Counted from the stretch's first letter, positions 29,826-38,980 are shown. The stretch is 39,856 nt of DNA from Deltaproteobacteria bacterium (GCA_016929555.1 JAFGIO010000065.1:1-39856); one strand, 5' to 3'. Notes: a model not told the origin generated them from the sequence alone. Translations and numbers: made by a program.

Positions 29826-31265
29826 ATGCTCACGAAAAAACTATACGATCTCGATGTTTTTTTGCAGCCGGTTTCAATTGCCGTGATCGGGGCGTCGGAA
29901 CGGCCGGGATCCTGGGGGTCCTTCATCATGGAAGGCCTCATTTCCTGGAACTATCCGGGAAAAATCTACCCCGTGAATCCCAACGCCGGCGCCGTTTACG
30001 GTATCCCGGCCTTCAGGGACGTGATCGACATTCCGGGACCCGTGGAACTGGCTGTCCTGACGATACCGTCGGAATCCGTTGAAAAGGCGATCCGTGCCTG
30101 CGGCCTCAAGGGCGTGAGAGGTATCACGATCATAACGGCCGGTTTTGGAGAGGCGATCCCCGGAGGGCGGGAGATCGAGACCCGGCTTGCCGAAATTGCC
30201 CATTCCTTCGGGATGCGGCTCGTCGGCCCCAACGTAAGCGGAACGTTCAATCTTCACGCCCGCTTCTGCGCCGCTGCCTCCACCGGCGGGCGCCTTCTTC
30301 CCACCAGCCTCGCCGCCGTGACCCAGGGCGGCTATGCCTTCTATGAATTGCTTGCCTCAGCCGAGATCCGTGGGATGGGCGTGGGTAAGTTCATTCACAC
30401 GGGAAACGAGTGCGATCTTACGGTGACGGATTTTCTCGATCACTTCGGCCGAGACCCGGAGGTGACGGCAATCGTCATGTATCTCGAGACGATTCGCGAC
30501 GGAAGCCGTTTCCTCGATGCAGCCCGGCGCATCACCGAGAAAAAGCCCGTGGTGGTCCACAAAGCGGGACGAACGGGAGGCGGCGCCAGGGCCGCAAGCA
30601 GCCACACCGGCGCCATCGCCCTTTCCAAGGACGTTCTTTCTGGCCTCCTTTCTCAGGCGGGTGTCATCGTCTCGCCGACGATGGAACTGCTCGTTCCCCT
30701 GGGTCATGCCCTGATTGAGCACGCGCCCATGCGGGGCGACCGGGTCGCCATTGTGACCATGGGTGGCTCCTGGGGCGTCGTTCTTTCCGATTTTTTGGAA
30801 GAACAGGGACTCCGGGTCGTTGAACTCAGTCCGGACCTCCAGAAACGGCTGCGGGATCTGGGCATGCCCATCCGGGCGTCGATGCGGAATCCGGTGGATC
30901 TCGGAGCCTCGGGTATGTACACCAATGTGGATACGATTAACGCCATCGCCGGCGAAATCCTCCGTTCCAAGGAAATAGACGCCCTCATCCTCCATGGCGT
31001 GGGCAGACCCGGTATGGTCCGGGAAGAATCCCCGCCGGAGATGGAGTTTATGCTCGATCTCGAAAAGCAGATTATCCGAAGCTACATTACCCAGGGACGG
31101 GAGAGAGGCATACCCGTCATCATCGGCAACCATTCCGGCCCTCTGGAAAGTCAAGTGGTCGCGGACCTCACCCGGGAGGGCATACGGATTTACAACCGCA
31201 TTGACGAGATAGCTTGCATATTGTCGAGCCTTAACCGATATTGGACCTATCGGGAAGGCAGATGA
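29826..31265 (+). CDS. NDP-forming acyl-CoA synthetase, alpha-type (CoA-binding) protein
   Basis: 479 residues. An N-terminal CoA-binding Rossmann domain (PVSIAVIGASERPGSWGSFIMEGLI ... YPVNPNAG) is followed by two succinyl-CoA-ligase-like domains, with HTGNECDLTVTDFLDHFGRDPEV and the phosphohistidine loop AASSHTGAIALSKDV. NDP-forming synthetases interconvert acyl-CoA and acid plus ATP. The ATP-grasp (beta) domain is missing here and is not encoded nearby, so the protein needs a separate partner or has another role. ATG 29826 has AGGGGTA before it. The next gene begins 22 bases after the stop. Confidence 0.88.
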   Translation: MLTKKLYDLDVFLQPVSIAVIGASERPGSWGSFIMEGLISWNYPGKIYPVNPNAGAVYGIPAFRDVIDIPGPVELAVLTIPSESVEKAIRACGLKGVRGITIITAGFGEAIPGGREIETRLAEIAHSFGMRLVGPNVSGTFNLHARFCAAASTGGRLLPTSLAAVTQGGYAFYELLASAEIRGMGVGKFIHTGNECDLTVTDFLDHFGRDPEVTAIVMYLETIRDGSRFLDAARRITEKKPVVVHKAGRTGGGARAASSHTGAIALSKDVLSGLLSQAGVIVSPTMELLVPLGHALIEHAPMRGDRVAIVTMGGSWGVVLSDFLEEQGLRVVELSPDLQKRLRDLGMPIRASMRNPVDLGASGMYTNVDTINAIAGEILRSKEIDALILHGVGRPGMVREESPPEMEFMLDLEKQIIRSYITQGRERGIPVIIGNHSGPLESQVVADLTREGIRIYNRIDEIACILSSLNRYWTYREGR

Positions 31266-31287
31266 AGAACAACTCGGGGAGTTGAAG

Positions 31288-32310
31288 ATGAGGAGAATCA
31301 GGTTGGGCCGTACCGATTTGGCGGTGGGACAGAGCGGTTTCGGAGCCATTCCGATCCAGAGGATCGGGTTCGATGAGGCCAGACACTTGCTCAGAAAAGC
31401 CTTCGATGAGGGCGTCGATTTCTTCGATACCGCCCGAGCTTATACCGACAGCGAGGAAAAAATCGGCTATGCGCTTGCGGATGTAAGAAAAGATATTGTC
31501 ATCGCGACGAAAAGCATGGGAAAAGACAAAAATACCGTGATGCGCGACCTTGAGACAAGCCTCAAAAACCTAAAGACGGATTATATCGATGTCTACCAGT
31601 TGCACAATCCGGAGAGGATGCCGGACCCTGATGACCCGGATTCTCTGTACGGTGCCTTATTGGAGGCACGGGCAAAGGGGATGATCCGATTTATCGGCAT
31701 AACCAATCACCGGGTGGGCGTGGCCTTGGAGGCAGTCGCCTCGGGGGCTTACGATACCGTGCAATTTCCCCTTTCTTCTCTTTCATCCGTCGAAGATCTG
31801 AAGCTGATCGCGAAGTGCAGGGAAAACGACGTCGGTCTCATCGCTATGAAGGCCTTGTCCGGCGGACTGATCACGAATACGGCGTCGGCTTTTGCCTTCC
31901 TGAGGCAATACGACAACGTCGTCCCGATATGGGGGATTCAACGGGAGACGGAGCTGGATCAATTCCTGGGTTTCGAGAAAGATCCGCCGGTTCTGGATGA
32001 AGAGATGTGGCAGGTCATCGAAAAGGACCGCAGGGAACTCGGCGGCTCCTTCTGTCGAGCCTGCGGCTACTGCCTGCCCTGTCCGGTCGGCATATACATT
32101 CCGATGGCGGCCAGGATGTCCCTACTGCTTCGAAGGATGCCATACGGCCAATTTCTGGACGATAACTGGAGGAAGCAGATGCTCCTGATCAAAGAGTGCC
32201 AGGATTGCGGGCAATGCAAGGAACGTTGTCCCTATCAACTGGACACGCCGAATCTGCTGAGAGAAATGTTGAGGGATTACGAAGAATTCTACGAGACCCA
32301 CACATCATAG
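31288..32310 (+). CDS. Aldo/keto reductase with C-terminal 4Fe-4S domain
   Basis: 340 residues. The TIM-barrel part has LGRTDLAVGQSGFGAIPIQRI, DFFDTARAYTDSEEKIG (catalytic Asp/Tyr region), TKSMG and DVYQLHNPE. The C-terminus (about 255 on) carries CRACGYCLPCPVGIYIP and CQDCGQCKERCPYQLDTP, two ferredoxin-like cysteine sets (COG1453 type). This type is common in anaerobes and probably couples a carbonyl reduction or oxidation to ferredoxin. ATG 31288 follows GGGGA; it is likely co-transcribed with the acyl-CoA synthetase subunit. Confidence 0.92.
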   Translation: MRRIRLGRTDLAVGQSGFGAIPIQRIGFDEARHLLRKAFDEGVDFFDTARAYTDSEEKIGYALADVRKDIVIATKSMGKDKNTVMRDLETSLKNLKTDYIDVYQLHNPERMPDPDDPDSLYGALLEARAKGMIRFIGITNHRVGVALEAVASGAYDTVQFPLSSLSSVEDLKLIAKCRENDVGLIAMKALSGGLITNTASAFAFLRQYDNVVPIWGIQRETELDQFLGFEKDPPVLDEEMWQVIEKDRRELGGSFCRACGYCLPCPVGIYIPMAARMSLLLRRMPYGQFLDDNWRKQMLLIKECQDCGQCKERCPYQLDTPNLLREMLRDYEEFYETHTS

Positions 32311-32422
32311 GCGGTTTCCGAATGTGAACAGCATATGGTTGCCTCTTCGGGGCGGTTGAACGATTCCAACGGGTGGTTTGGAAATTTCCTAAAGGCTGGG
32401 TCGAAACTGGGAGGAGAAGAGC

Positions 32423-33253
32423 ATGGAGAGCGACATCGCCAATACATTGTCCCTGAAATACGGACCCGTGGGTATAATGCTGACGAACGAAAGGCCGGAG
32501 GACGCCCGGCAGTTCAAGGAAGGAAGGTTCGGCTGCGTCATGGCCATGCTGGCGGCAGCCGCCCGCGGGAAAACGGCCGTGTTCGACCGCAAGACCTTCG
32601 GCTGCCCCGGCGGCGGCACCGGACTCGGATTCGGGAACCAGTACCTGAACTTTCCCGGAGGCATTGAAGGATTCTGCTACTTTCTATCGGTGGGCTGCCG
32701 GCAGTGGGAGCCGGGCATGAAATTGGTCGAGCAGGTGAAACCGTTCGTGGGCGACGCTCTCTATGACGATCTTGTCCATGGCGAGCGTTACATAAAGACT
32801 CCGGAGCTGGTAAAGAAGTTCGTCGAGTGCCTGCCTATAATCGATGTGCCGTTCGAGTATGTCGTATTCAAGCCGTTCAAGGATATCGAACCGGAGAAGG
32901 AAAGGCCCGAGGTCGTTGTGTTCCTTGCCGATATGGACCAACTCTCCGCCCTGGTCGTCCTGTCCAACTACGACAGGGATGATAACGAGAGCGCGATCAT
33001 TCCCCAGGCCGCCGGCTGCCAGTCGATCGGCATCTATCCCTTCCGGGAGGCCCGGCGGGAAAGGCCGAGGGCCGTGGTCGGTTTGGTTGATATCTCCGCA
33101 AGGGTCCAGGTAAAACGCCAGCTCAAGGACGATCTGATGACCTTCGCAGTCCCCTTCGCCATGTTCCAGGAGCTGGAAGCGAACATCCCCGGAAGCTTCC
33201 TGGAGAGGAATACCTGGAAGGAGCTTATGGGGTTGAGGACGAAAGGCACATAA
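32423..33253 (+). CDS. DUF169 family protein
   Basis: 276 residues. LKYGPVGIMLTNERPEDARQFKEGRFGCVMAMLAAAARGKTAVFDRKTFGCPGGGTGLGFG is the N-terminal DUF169 signature, with conserved cysteines (GCVM, GCPGGG). AIIPQAAGCQSIGIYPFREARRERPRAVVGLVDISAR follows. Proteins of this family are frequent in strict anaerobes and methanogens; the biochemical role is not known to me. ATG 32423 has GGAGGAGAAG upstream. It lies between the Fe-S aldo/keto reductase and MmgE/PrpD genes. Confidence 0.9.
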   Translation: MESDIANTLSLKYGPVGIMLTNERPEDARQFKEGRFGCVMAMLAAAARGKTAVFDRKTFGCPGGGTGLGFGNQYLNFPGGIEGFCYFLSVGCRQWEPGMKLVEQVKPFVGDALYDDLVHGERYIKTPELVKKFVECLPIIDVPFEYVVFKPFKDIEPEKERPEVVVFLADMDQLSALVVLSNYDRDDNESAIIPQAAGCQSIGIYPFREARRERPRAVVGLVDISARVQVKRQLKDDLMTFAVPFAMFQELEANIPGSFLERNTWKELMGLRTKGT

Positions 33254-33446
33254 GCCTCGACCGCCTTCCTGACAGCGTGGAGGAAGTCCCGGAAAGAATC
33301 ACCCGTGAAGTCCTGATTCTGTCGGGAGAGCGAGGCCATTTCTTTCCGACCGGGCAGGTGGAAGATTTCAGCAAGAAGGGGTGGAAAGCATTCCTGTATT
33401 GAATGCAAGCTCAATAGGGGAGAATTTGTCATACAGAGGGGGACAA

Positions 33447-34778
33447 ATGGAACTATTGACGGAATTGGGCACTTTTCTTTATCACACAGGCATCGACGGC
33501 ATACCTCCTGCAGACAGAGAAGCCGCCAAGGGGCGGATATTGGACACAGTCAGTTGCGCTGCCGCCGGCCGTGACCTACCGGCTTCGCAGGCCGTCCTAA
33601 AGATGGTAAAAGCATTTCCGGGCAACTGCACCGTTGTCGGTCAGAGAGACGGTGTCGCCATGCTGGAAGCCGCCTTGGCCAACGCCGTCATGGCGCACTC
33701 TACGAGTCAGGACGACCTGATGGCCGGCATTACCCACCCGGGATCCGTGGTGGTGCCGGCTGCTTTGGCAGTGGCCGAGCACGAAGGATCATCGGGAGCA
33801 GAGGTACTGGTGGCTGTCGTGCTTGGTTATGATGTGATCCTTCGTCTCCTCAGGGCCACGGGTCGCGTATCCAATCCGGCTTTCAGACCGGGGACCGTTT
33901 TTACAGCTTTTGGCGCAGCCGCTGCTGCGGGAAAACTGATGAAACTCGACCAGGTTGAGCTGGGCAATACCCTGGGGTATGCAGCGAGCCTGGCGCCGGG
34001 TATGCCCAACGAAGGCTGGTGGGGCGGCACCATGGAGCCGCTTCTGGAGATGGGCATGACGTCCCGGACGGGGATTATATCGGCATTATGCGCCCGGGCC
34101 GGAGCCACTGCAGCGCCTCATACCCTGGAAGGAAGGCATGGTTTCTTCCGCTGCTGGTCCGGAACCGACGGAAATCCTGAAGAGATTGTCAAGGGACTGG
34201 GTAAGCAATTCGCAATTTCCCGCACCTTCATCAAACCCTTTGCCACATGCGGCGCCAATCAGGTGCCCGTGCAGATTGCCTCCACTTTGGCCGTGCATCA
34301 ACTGAAAGCGGCCGACATCGTCAAAGTCGTCGAGAAACTGCGTCCGGGAGCCGGCGATTATGCCGGCCTGGACCACAAGGGTCCATTTATTTCCCACCCT
34401 CAGGCCCTGATGAGCATGCAGTTTTGCGCCGCCGCGGCCATCCTCGGACGGCCGCTCGATACGCCCGGGTTCATAACGCGGCATTATGACGATCCCGAGG
34501 TGAGCGATCTCGCAGCCAAGGTGGAATTGGTGAGCGAAACGGGCCGCTCGCTGCCTGGCTTCGAAATCCATACCAAAGACGGCCGGGTACTGACCGCCGA
34601 AATGTCCGAGTTTGATCGGAGCATTCATGTGTCCAGCACCGAGGGCATGCAGAATAAGTTGCGCCGCCTGGGACAGGCGTGCCTCGGAAAGAACGAGATC
34701 GAAAAAATCATCGATTTGGTCATGCAACTTGAAGAAATCGATGACATCGGGAAATTGAAGGGCTGCCTGACCGGATAG
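33447..34778 (+). CDS. MmgE/PrpD family protein
   Basis: 443 residues. ILDTVSCAAAGRDLPASQ, ALANAVMAHSTSQDDLM, HPGSVVVPAALAVAEHEGSSGAEVLVAVVLGYDVILRL and RTGIISALCARAGATAAPHTLEGRHGFF are hallmarks of the fold that includes 2-methylcitrate dehydratase and cis-aconitate decarboxylase. The active-site histidine (MAHSTSQDD) is present. The substrate is probably a hydroxylated tricarboxylate or other acid, unresolved. ATG 33447 is chosen because AGGGGG lies four bases upstream; the upstream open frame is not conserved. The 193-base gap before it has no recognised element. Confidence 0.9.
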   Translation: MELLTELGTFLYHTGIDGIPPADREAAKGRILDTVSCAAAGRDLPASQAVLKMVKAFPGNCTVVGQRDGVAMLEAALANAVMAHSTSQDDLMAGITHPGSVVVPAALAVAEHEGSSGAEVLVAVVLGYDVILRLLRATGRVSNPAFRPGTVFTAFGAAAAAGKLMKLDQVELGNTLGYAASLAPGMPNEGWWGGTMEPLLEMGMTSRTGIISALCARAGATAAPHTLEGRHGFFRCWSGTDGNPEEIVKGLGKQFAISRTFIKPFATCGANQVPVQIASTLAVHQLKAADIVKVVEKLRPGAGDYAGLDHKGPFISHPQALMSMQFCAAAAILGRPLDTPGFITRHYDDPEVSDLAAKVELVSETGRSLPGFEIHTKDGRVLTAEMSEFDRSIHVSSTEGMQNKLRRLGQACLGKNEIEKIIDLVMQLEEIDDIGKLKGCLTG

Positions 34779-34964
34779 CTCCCCGGGCAACCGTGGGATT
34801 CTTGTGCGGCAAGAAGGTGTGCGGATCGCGCATCCCACCTGGTAATCATGCCTCATCGCTGATCGTTTTCCAGGGCTTGCCTTTTCGAACAATATTCTTA
34901 TGTTCTCAATGCCGCATAGAGCAGGGAAGACGAACCCGTAAAAAGCGAAAAAGTACCGATCTTG

Positions 34965-35040
34965 TCATTCCCCTGAAAACGGGAATCCAGTATTTATAAC
35001 TTATTACGTGGTTCCTGGATTCCCGCCTGTGCGGGAATGA
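34965..35040. repeat. Nested inverted repeat (REP/MITE-like)
   Basis: TCATTCCC (34965-34972) pairs with GGGAATGA (35033-35040), and GGGAATCCAG (34981-34990) pairs with CTGGATTCCC (35015-35024). The TCATTCC/GGAATGA ends match those at 9164-9183. This form is common as a dispersed repeat in Proteobacteria. The remaining 34779-34964 holds nothing recognised. Confidence 0.6.
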
Positions 35041-35075
35041 ATCCTTTCTATGAGATCATCGGGGAAGGCCGAGGT

Positions 35076-35612
35076 ATGAAAACAATCGTTGACTTTATTT
35101 ACCGGATTGTGATGGGGGAAAAGCATGTCAGGATGCTTTTTACGCCGGTCTTCGCTTCAGTTTTCTTCTTCCTTGTCGTGCTGACAATATTTCTCGCATT
35201 GAGGGTCGATGCATTCTTCGGTCTTTCAAGGCCCCTTCAATTTCCTTGGAATTATATGGTTTCCTTACCGCTGCTTGCGAGCGGTGCTCTTCTATGGTTA
35301 TGGGCGGTACTGCATTTCGCAAGGGCGAGAGGAACCCCCGTACCGGTTAATCCACCTGCAAAACTTGTCGATACGGGCCCCTACGCTTATGTCAGAAACC
35401 CCATGCTGTTGGGCGTTTTCCTCATCCTCTTCGCGGTCGCTTTCCTTGTGGGATCATCATCCTTGCTGTTTGTTTTTGCTCCGGCTTTTATCGGCTGCAG
35501 CATTCTGGAATTCAAACTGATCGAAGAGCCGGAACTGGAAAAACGGCTTGGCGAAAAGTACCTGGATTATAAAAGAAGGACACCCATCCTGATCCCAAAG
35601 TTCTTCCGTTAG
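35076..35612 (+). CDS. Isoprenylcysteine-methyltransferase-like membrane protein
   Basis: 178 residues with about four to five hydrophobic segments. The C-terminal half has PPAKLVDTGPYAYVRNPMLLGVFLILFAVAFL and EEPELEKRLGEKYLDYKRRTP, the SAM-binding signature of the ICMT/PEMT-like membrane methyltransferases. The acceptor in bacteria (a lipid or small molecule) is unknown. ATG 35076 is chosen because the upstream frame enters the repeat at 34965-35040 and GGGGAAGG precedes it. Confidence 0.82.
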   Translation: MKTIVDFIYRIVMGEKHVRMLFTPVFASVFFFLVVLTIFLALRVDAFFGLSRPLQFPWNYMVSLPLLASGALLWLWAVLHFARARGTPVPVNPPAKLVDTGPYAYVRNPMLLGVFLILFAVAFLVGSSSLLFVFAPAFIGCSILEFKLIEEPELEKRLGEKYLDYKRRTPILIPKFFR

Positions 35613-35792
35613 TGGAGTCATAATGCGGTTGCCCCGGTAAATTTCCAAAAAGGGACTCGAACGAAGCAACCGACGCATTTGGGGCAGCCTATCGTGGATC
35701 GGTGGCTGATTGCCTGCTGTCGATCATTGTTCGGTGATGCAGCCGAGATTCCAAAACATAAAAAAAGCGCTTGATAAAGCGGCAGTGGTTCT

Positions 35793-35861
35793 GTTAATAA
35801 TATTACCATCTGAAGATATAGAATAACTAAGATCCTGAATATACAAATTAATATTATTAAC
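35793..35861. promoter_or_regulatory. Pair of inverted AT palindromes upstream of the TetR gene
   Basis: GTTAATAATATTA (35793-35805) and its exact reverse complement TAATATTATTAAC (35849-35861), 43 bases apart. Each is itself palindromic (TAATA-N-TATTA). They lie 40-110 bases upstream of the regulator, in place for operators with possible looping. The rest of 35613-35901 shows no gene. Confidence 0.5.
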
Positions 35862-35901
35862 GGTAGGATTCTGAACAAGCTCCGGTTTCGGGGGCAACGG
35901 C

Positions 35902-36588
35902 ATGAAGACATCGAATAGAGGATCATCTCCGGTGGAAAGGGAAGGGGGGGAGAAGATCGTGCTGCGTCCCCTTTTGGAAAAGGGGACGCAGCTTCCCAAC
36001 AAACGAGCGGCCCCTGCAGGCAGTATCAGAATTGCGGAGGCGCTGGAGAAACTCCTGGCGGAAAAGGAGTTTTCTCTGATTACATTCGATGACATCGTAC
36101 GGACCTCGGGAGTGGGTGCGCCGCTCATCTATCGTTACTTTGGGAGCAAGCGGGGCCTTTTGCACCATGTGCTGGACGAGAAGATAGAGACCTACCTGGA
36201 GTTGTTGGGGCGAGATCTCAAGGGGATCCGAGGTGCTCTTAACAAGCTTCGGAAACTCATCTTCACACAACTCGATCTGTACGAATCGAACCGCGTTCTC
36301 GCGAAGATCCTGCTTTTGGAAGTGCGGAATCACCGGGGGTACTTTGAGAGCAAGGCTTACGAAAAGATCAGGTCGTACTCGAAGATTTTGCATGGCATCA
36401 TTGAAGAGGGCGTCCGGGAAGGCGAGATCAGGAGCGATATTCCTGTCAGGTCCATCCGGCAGGTAATCATCGGCGGCTTCGAGCACCTGGCACTTCCCAG
36501 TGTCATCGCTGGCAAGTCCTTCTCGGCGGAAGAGCTCACGGATGACCTTTGCACAATTATATTCACCGGCATTTGCGCCCGCCGCTAA
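35902..36588 (+). CDS. TetR/AcrR family transcriptional regulator
   Basis: 228 residues from ATG 35902, or 209 from GTG 35959, which has the better ribosome site (GGGGGGAG eight bases before). The helix-turn-helix is IAEALEKLLAEKEFSLITFDDIVRTSGVGAPLIYRYFGSKRGLLHHVL. The ligand-binding helices follow, with no name-giving motif. It precedes two nitronate monooxygenase-like genes and may regulate them. A 32-base palindrome at 35961-35992 sits at the start of the frame and encodes part of the N-terminal extension. Confidence 0.9.
   Translation: MKTSNRGSSPVEREGGEKIVLRPLLEKGTQLPNKRAAPAGSIRIAEALEKLLAEKEFSLITFDDIVRTSGVGAPLIYRYFGSKRGLLHHVLDEKIETYLELLGRDLKGIRGALNKLRKLIFTQLDLYESNRVLAKILLLEVRNHRGYFESKAYEKIRSYSKILHGIIEEGVREGEIRSDIPVRSIRQVIIGGFEHLALPSVIAGKSFSAEELTDDLCTIIFTGICARR
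35961..35992. repeat. Perfect hairpin at the start of the TetR gene
   Basis: Arms GCTGCGTCCCCTTTT (35961-35975) and AAAAGGGGACGCAGC (35978-35992), loop GG. It resembles REP-type palindromes associated with REP transposases, but here it is within the coding frame and touches the GTG start. Confidence 0.75.
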
Positions 36589-36646
36589 GGGCGTTACCGT
36601 TTTCGCTGGACGAAACAACACTAGAGACGAGGAGGATGGAAGCAAC

Positions 36647-37651
36647 ATGAAGACAAGGATGACAGAGCTTTATGGGACGGAATACCCGATTCAATGCGGT
36701 GGCATGATGTGGCTCGCCACCCCGGAGCTCGCGGCGGCAGTGAGCAATGCCGGCGCGCTCGGGAACGTGACTTCGGGGATTTACAACAGCGCCGACGAGC
36801 TGCGGGCTGCCCTCGATCGCACCCGGGAGCTCACGAGCAAGCCCTTCGCTGTCAACATTACGACGATGCCGTCGATCCGGCTCTCCGTCGAGCTCCTGCA
36901 GCAGTACTTCAAAGTATGCTGTGAGAAGAAGGTGGCGGCGATCGAGATCGCCGGTGCACCGGTGAACACGTTTCTGGGCCCCGAGTACATCCCTATGGCG
37001 AAGGAGGCCGGCGTGAAGGTCGTGCACAAGGTGGGGGCGGTCAAGCATGCCGCGCACGCCCAGAAGGTCGGCTATGACGCTGTCATCGCCTGCGGTTTCG
37101 AGGAGGCCGGCTTTCCCCACCAGGACAACGTCGGGGTGATGGTTCTTTTGCCGAAGATCGTGGAGTCTGTCGACATTCCCGTCATTGCCGCCGGCGGCAT
37201 GGTGGACGGCAAGACGCTTGCCGCGGTTCTCGCACTGGGCGGCGAGGGAATGATGATGGCGAGCCGGTTCGTGGCGACGAAGGAGTGCAAGGTCCATCCC
37301 AACGTGCACAAGCTCCTGCTCGAGAAAACGGAAAAGGACACATCGCTGCAGCTGCGGGGATTCCTCGCCCAGTGGGGTTTGCAGGTCCGCGCCCTGCGAA
37401 ATGAGTTCAGCAGGAAGGTCGAGGAGATCGAAGCGCGGGGGGGAGGTCCCGAAGAGTACATCCCGCTCATGTCGGCGGAACTGGCGAAGAAGGCCTGGGA
37501 GGAGGGAGAGTGCGACGAGGCGATGCTCACGTTCGGGCAGTCAATCGGGCGCATCTATGACATTCCGACCGTCGCGGAGCTCGTCGATCGTATCGTCAAC
37601 CAGGCGGAGGAAGCGCTGCGAACGTCCCTCGAACGGGTGCACAGCAGATAA
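36647..37651 (+). CDS. Nitronate monooxygenase-like FMN protein (first copy)
   Basis: 334 residues of the NMO/2-nitropropane dioxygenase TIM-barrel family. YPIQCGGMMWLATPELAAAVSNAGALGNVTSG, AGVKVVHKVGAVKHAAHAQKVGYDAVIACGFEEAGFPHQ and PVIAAGGMVDGKTLAAVLALGGEGMMMASRF are the flavin-phosphate segments. True nitronate oxidation needs oxygen; in anaerobes such proteins may act as other flavin reductases (for example FabK-type enoyl reductase), so the substrate is open. ATG 36647 follows GAGGAGG. The next gene is a paralogue. Confidence 0.88.
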   Translation: MKTRMTELYGTEYPIQCGGMMWLATPELAAAVSNAGALGNVTSGIYNSADELRAALDRTRELTSKPFAVNITTMPSIRLSVELLQQYFKVCCEKKVAAIEIAGAPVNTFLGPEYIPMAKEAGVKVVHKVGAVKHAAHAQKVGYDAVIACGFEEAGFPHQDNVGVMVLLPKIVESVDIPVIAAGGMVDGKTLAAVLALGGEGMMMASRFVATKECKVHPNVHKLLLEKTEKDTSLQLRGFLAQWGLQVRALRNEFSRKVEEIEARGGGPEEYIPLMSAELAKKAWEEGECDEAMLTFGQSIGRIYDIPTVAELVDRIVNQAEEALRTSLERVHSR

Positions 37652-37831
37652 CGACCGGATTCAGGACAGCGCCCAGGTGTATCACCGGTCTCCTCTGTGA
37701 TTTTTGACGGAAATGGAAAGCGCAGCCGGGTTTTACAAGAAAATATTCATGAAAGCTTTGCATGGCGAGGTGCGAATTTCCCGGACCGGTCAGGGTTTGG
37801 GTATGAGTGGCGACCTCGCGACGGAGTATAA

Positions 37832-38806
37832 ATGTTTAAAACAATCGTGACGGAGCTGCTGGACATCGAGTATCCCATAGTACAGGGCGGCATGATGTGG
37901 ATTGCCCGCGCGGAGTTGACAAGCGCCGTATCAAACGCCGGCGGATTGGGCGTTATGCCGGCCCTCACCTTTTCCGATCCGAATGATCTTGTCGACGAGA
38001 TCAGGAAAACCAAGCAGATGACGGGCAACACCTTCGGCGTCAATATCACCTTGCTGCCCACATTCAGGAGGATCAACTACGATGACTATATCGACGTCAT
38101 TATCGGAGAGGGCATAAAGGTTGTGGAAACGGCGGGAAACAACCCGGAGCAGGTAATTGGAAGATTGAAAGCCGCCGGTGTAAAGATCATCCATAAATGC
38201 ACCTCTGTCAGGCATGCGAAGACAGCCGAGAAATTAGGCGCCGACGTCATCAGCATCGACAGCTTCGAGTGCGCGGGGCATCCCGGCGAGGATGACGTCG
38301 GAGGCCTGGTACTCATCCCGGCGGCGGTGAAGGCCTTGAAGATTCCCGTCATCGCCTCCGGCGGAATCGCCGACGGCCGGGGATTCGTTGCGGCATTGGC
38401 GCTGGGTGCGGACGGCGTCAATATGGGAACGCGCTTCATGCTGACGAAAGAGTCGCCCTTGCATGAGAATGTCAAGCAGTGGCTCCTGGAATTCTCCGAG
38501 TGCGACACCTGCCTTCTGTTGCGGGCATTCCGCAACACCGAGCGCGTCGTCAGAACGCCCGTCTCGCTGAAAGCCCTGGCGATGGAACAGAAGGGCGCCA
38601 CCATAGAGGAATTGCAGCCCATCATATCCGGAAGCCAGGGCGCCTCGATGATGCTGCACGGAAACGTTGGGGAAGGCATCATGGCCGCAGGGCAGTGCAT
38701 CGGCCTGATTGACGACATTCCCTCAGTAAAAGAGGTCATCGACAGGATCATCAAGCAGGCGGAAGAAATCGTGAACCGCAGGCTTGTCGACTTCACCAGA
38801 AAGTGA
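37832..38806 (+). CDS. Nitronate monooxygenase-like FMN protein (second copy)
   Basis: 324 residues, similar throughout to the preceding protein (for instance YPIVQGGMMWIARAELTSAVSNAGGLG and PVIASGGIADGRGFVAALALGADGVNMGTRF). The ligand and phosphate regions are intact. Start ATG 37832 with GGAG five bases upstream. The 180-base gap after the first copy has no recognised element. Divergence between copies suggests different substrates or a heteromer. Confidence 0.88.
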   Translation: MFKTIVTELLDIEYPIVQGGMMWIARAELTSAVSNAGGLGVMPALTFSDPNDLVDEIRKTKQMTGNTFGVNITLLPTFRRINYDDYIDVIIGEGIKVVETAGNNPEQVIGRLKAAGVKIIHKCTSVRHAKTAEKLGADVISIDSFECAGHPGEDDVGGLVLIPAAVKALKIPVIASGGIADGRGFVAALALGADGVNMGTRFMLTKESPLHENVKQWLLEFSECDTCLLLRAFRNTERVVRTPVSLKALAMEQKGATIEELQPIISGSQGASMMLHGNVGEGIMAAGQCIGLIDDIPSVKEVIDRIIKQAEEIVNRRLVDFTRK

Positions 38807-38980
38807 ATTGTGGCGTCGATCGCGGAGAAGGCTTTGCGGATCCTAGGAATCCCATCTGAGATGATAAGTCGAATACGACGACCTGTCCCCTCAAGGTCCT
38901 GATGTGGCGCGAAAGGCGTGACAACAGGCCGATGGATGTGGTCGTTCGTCTGCTTTTCGCACCTTCTGTCGGATTCGAAG

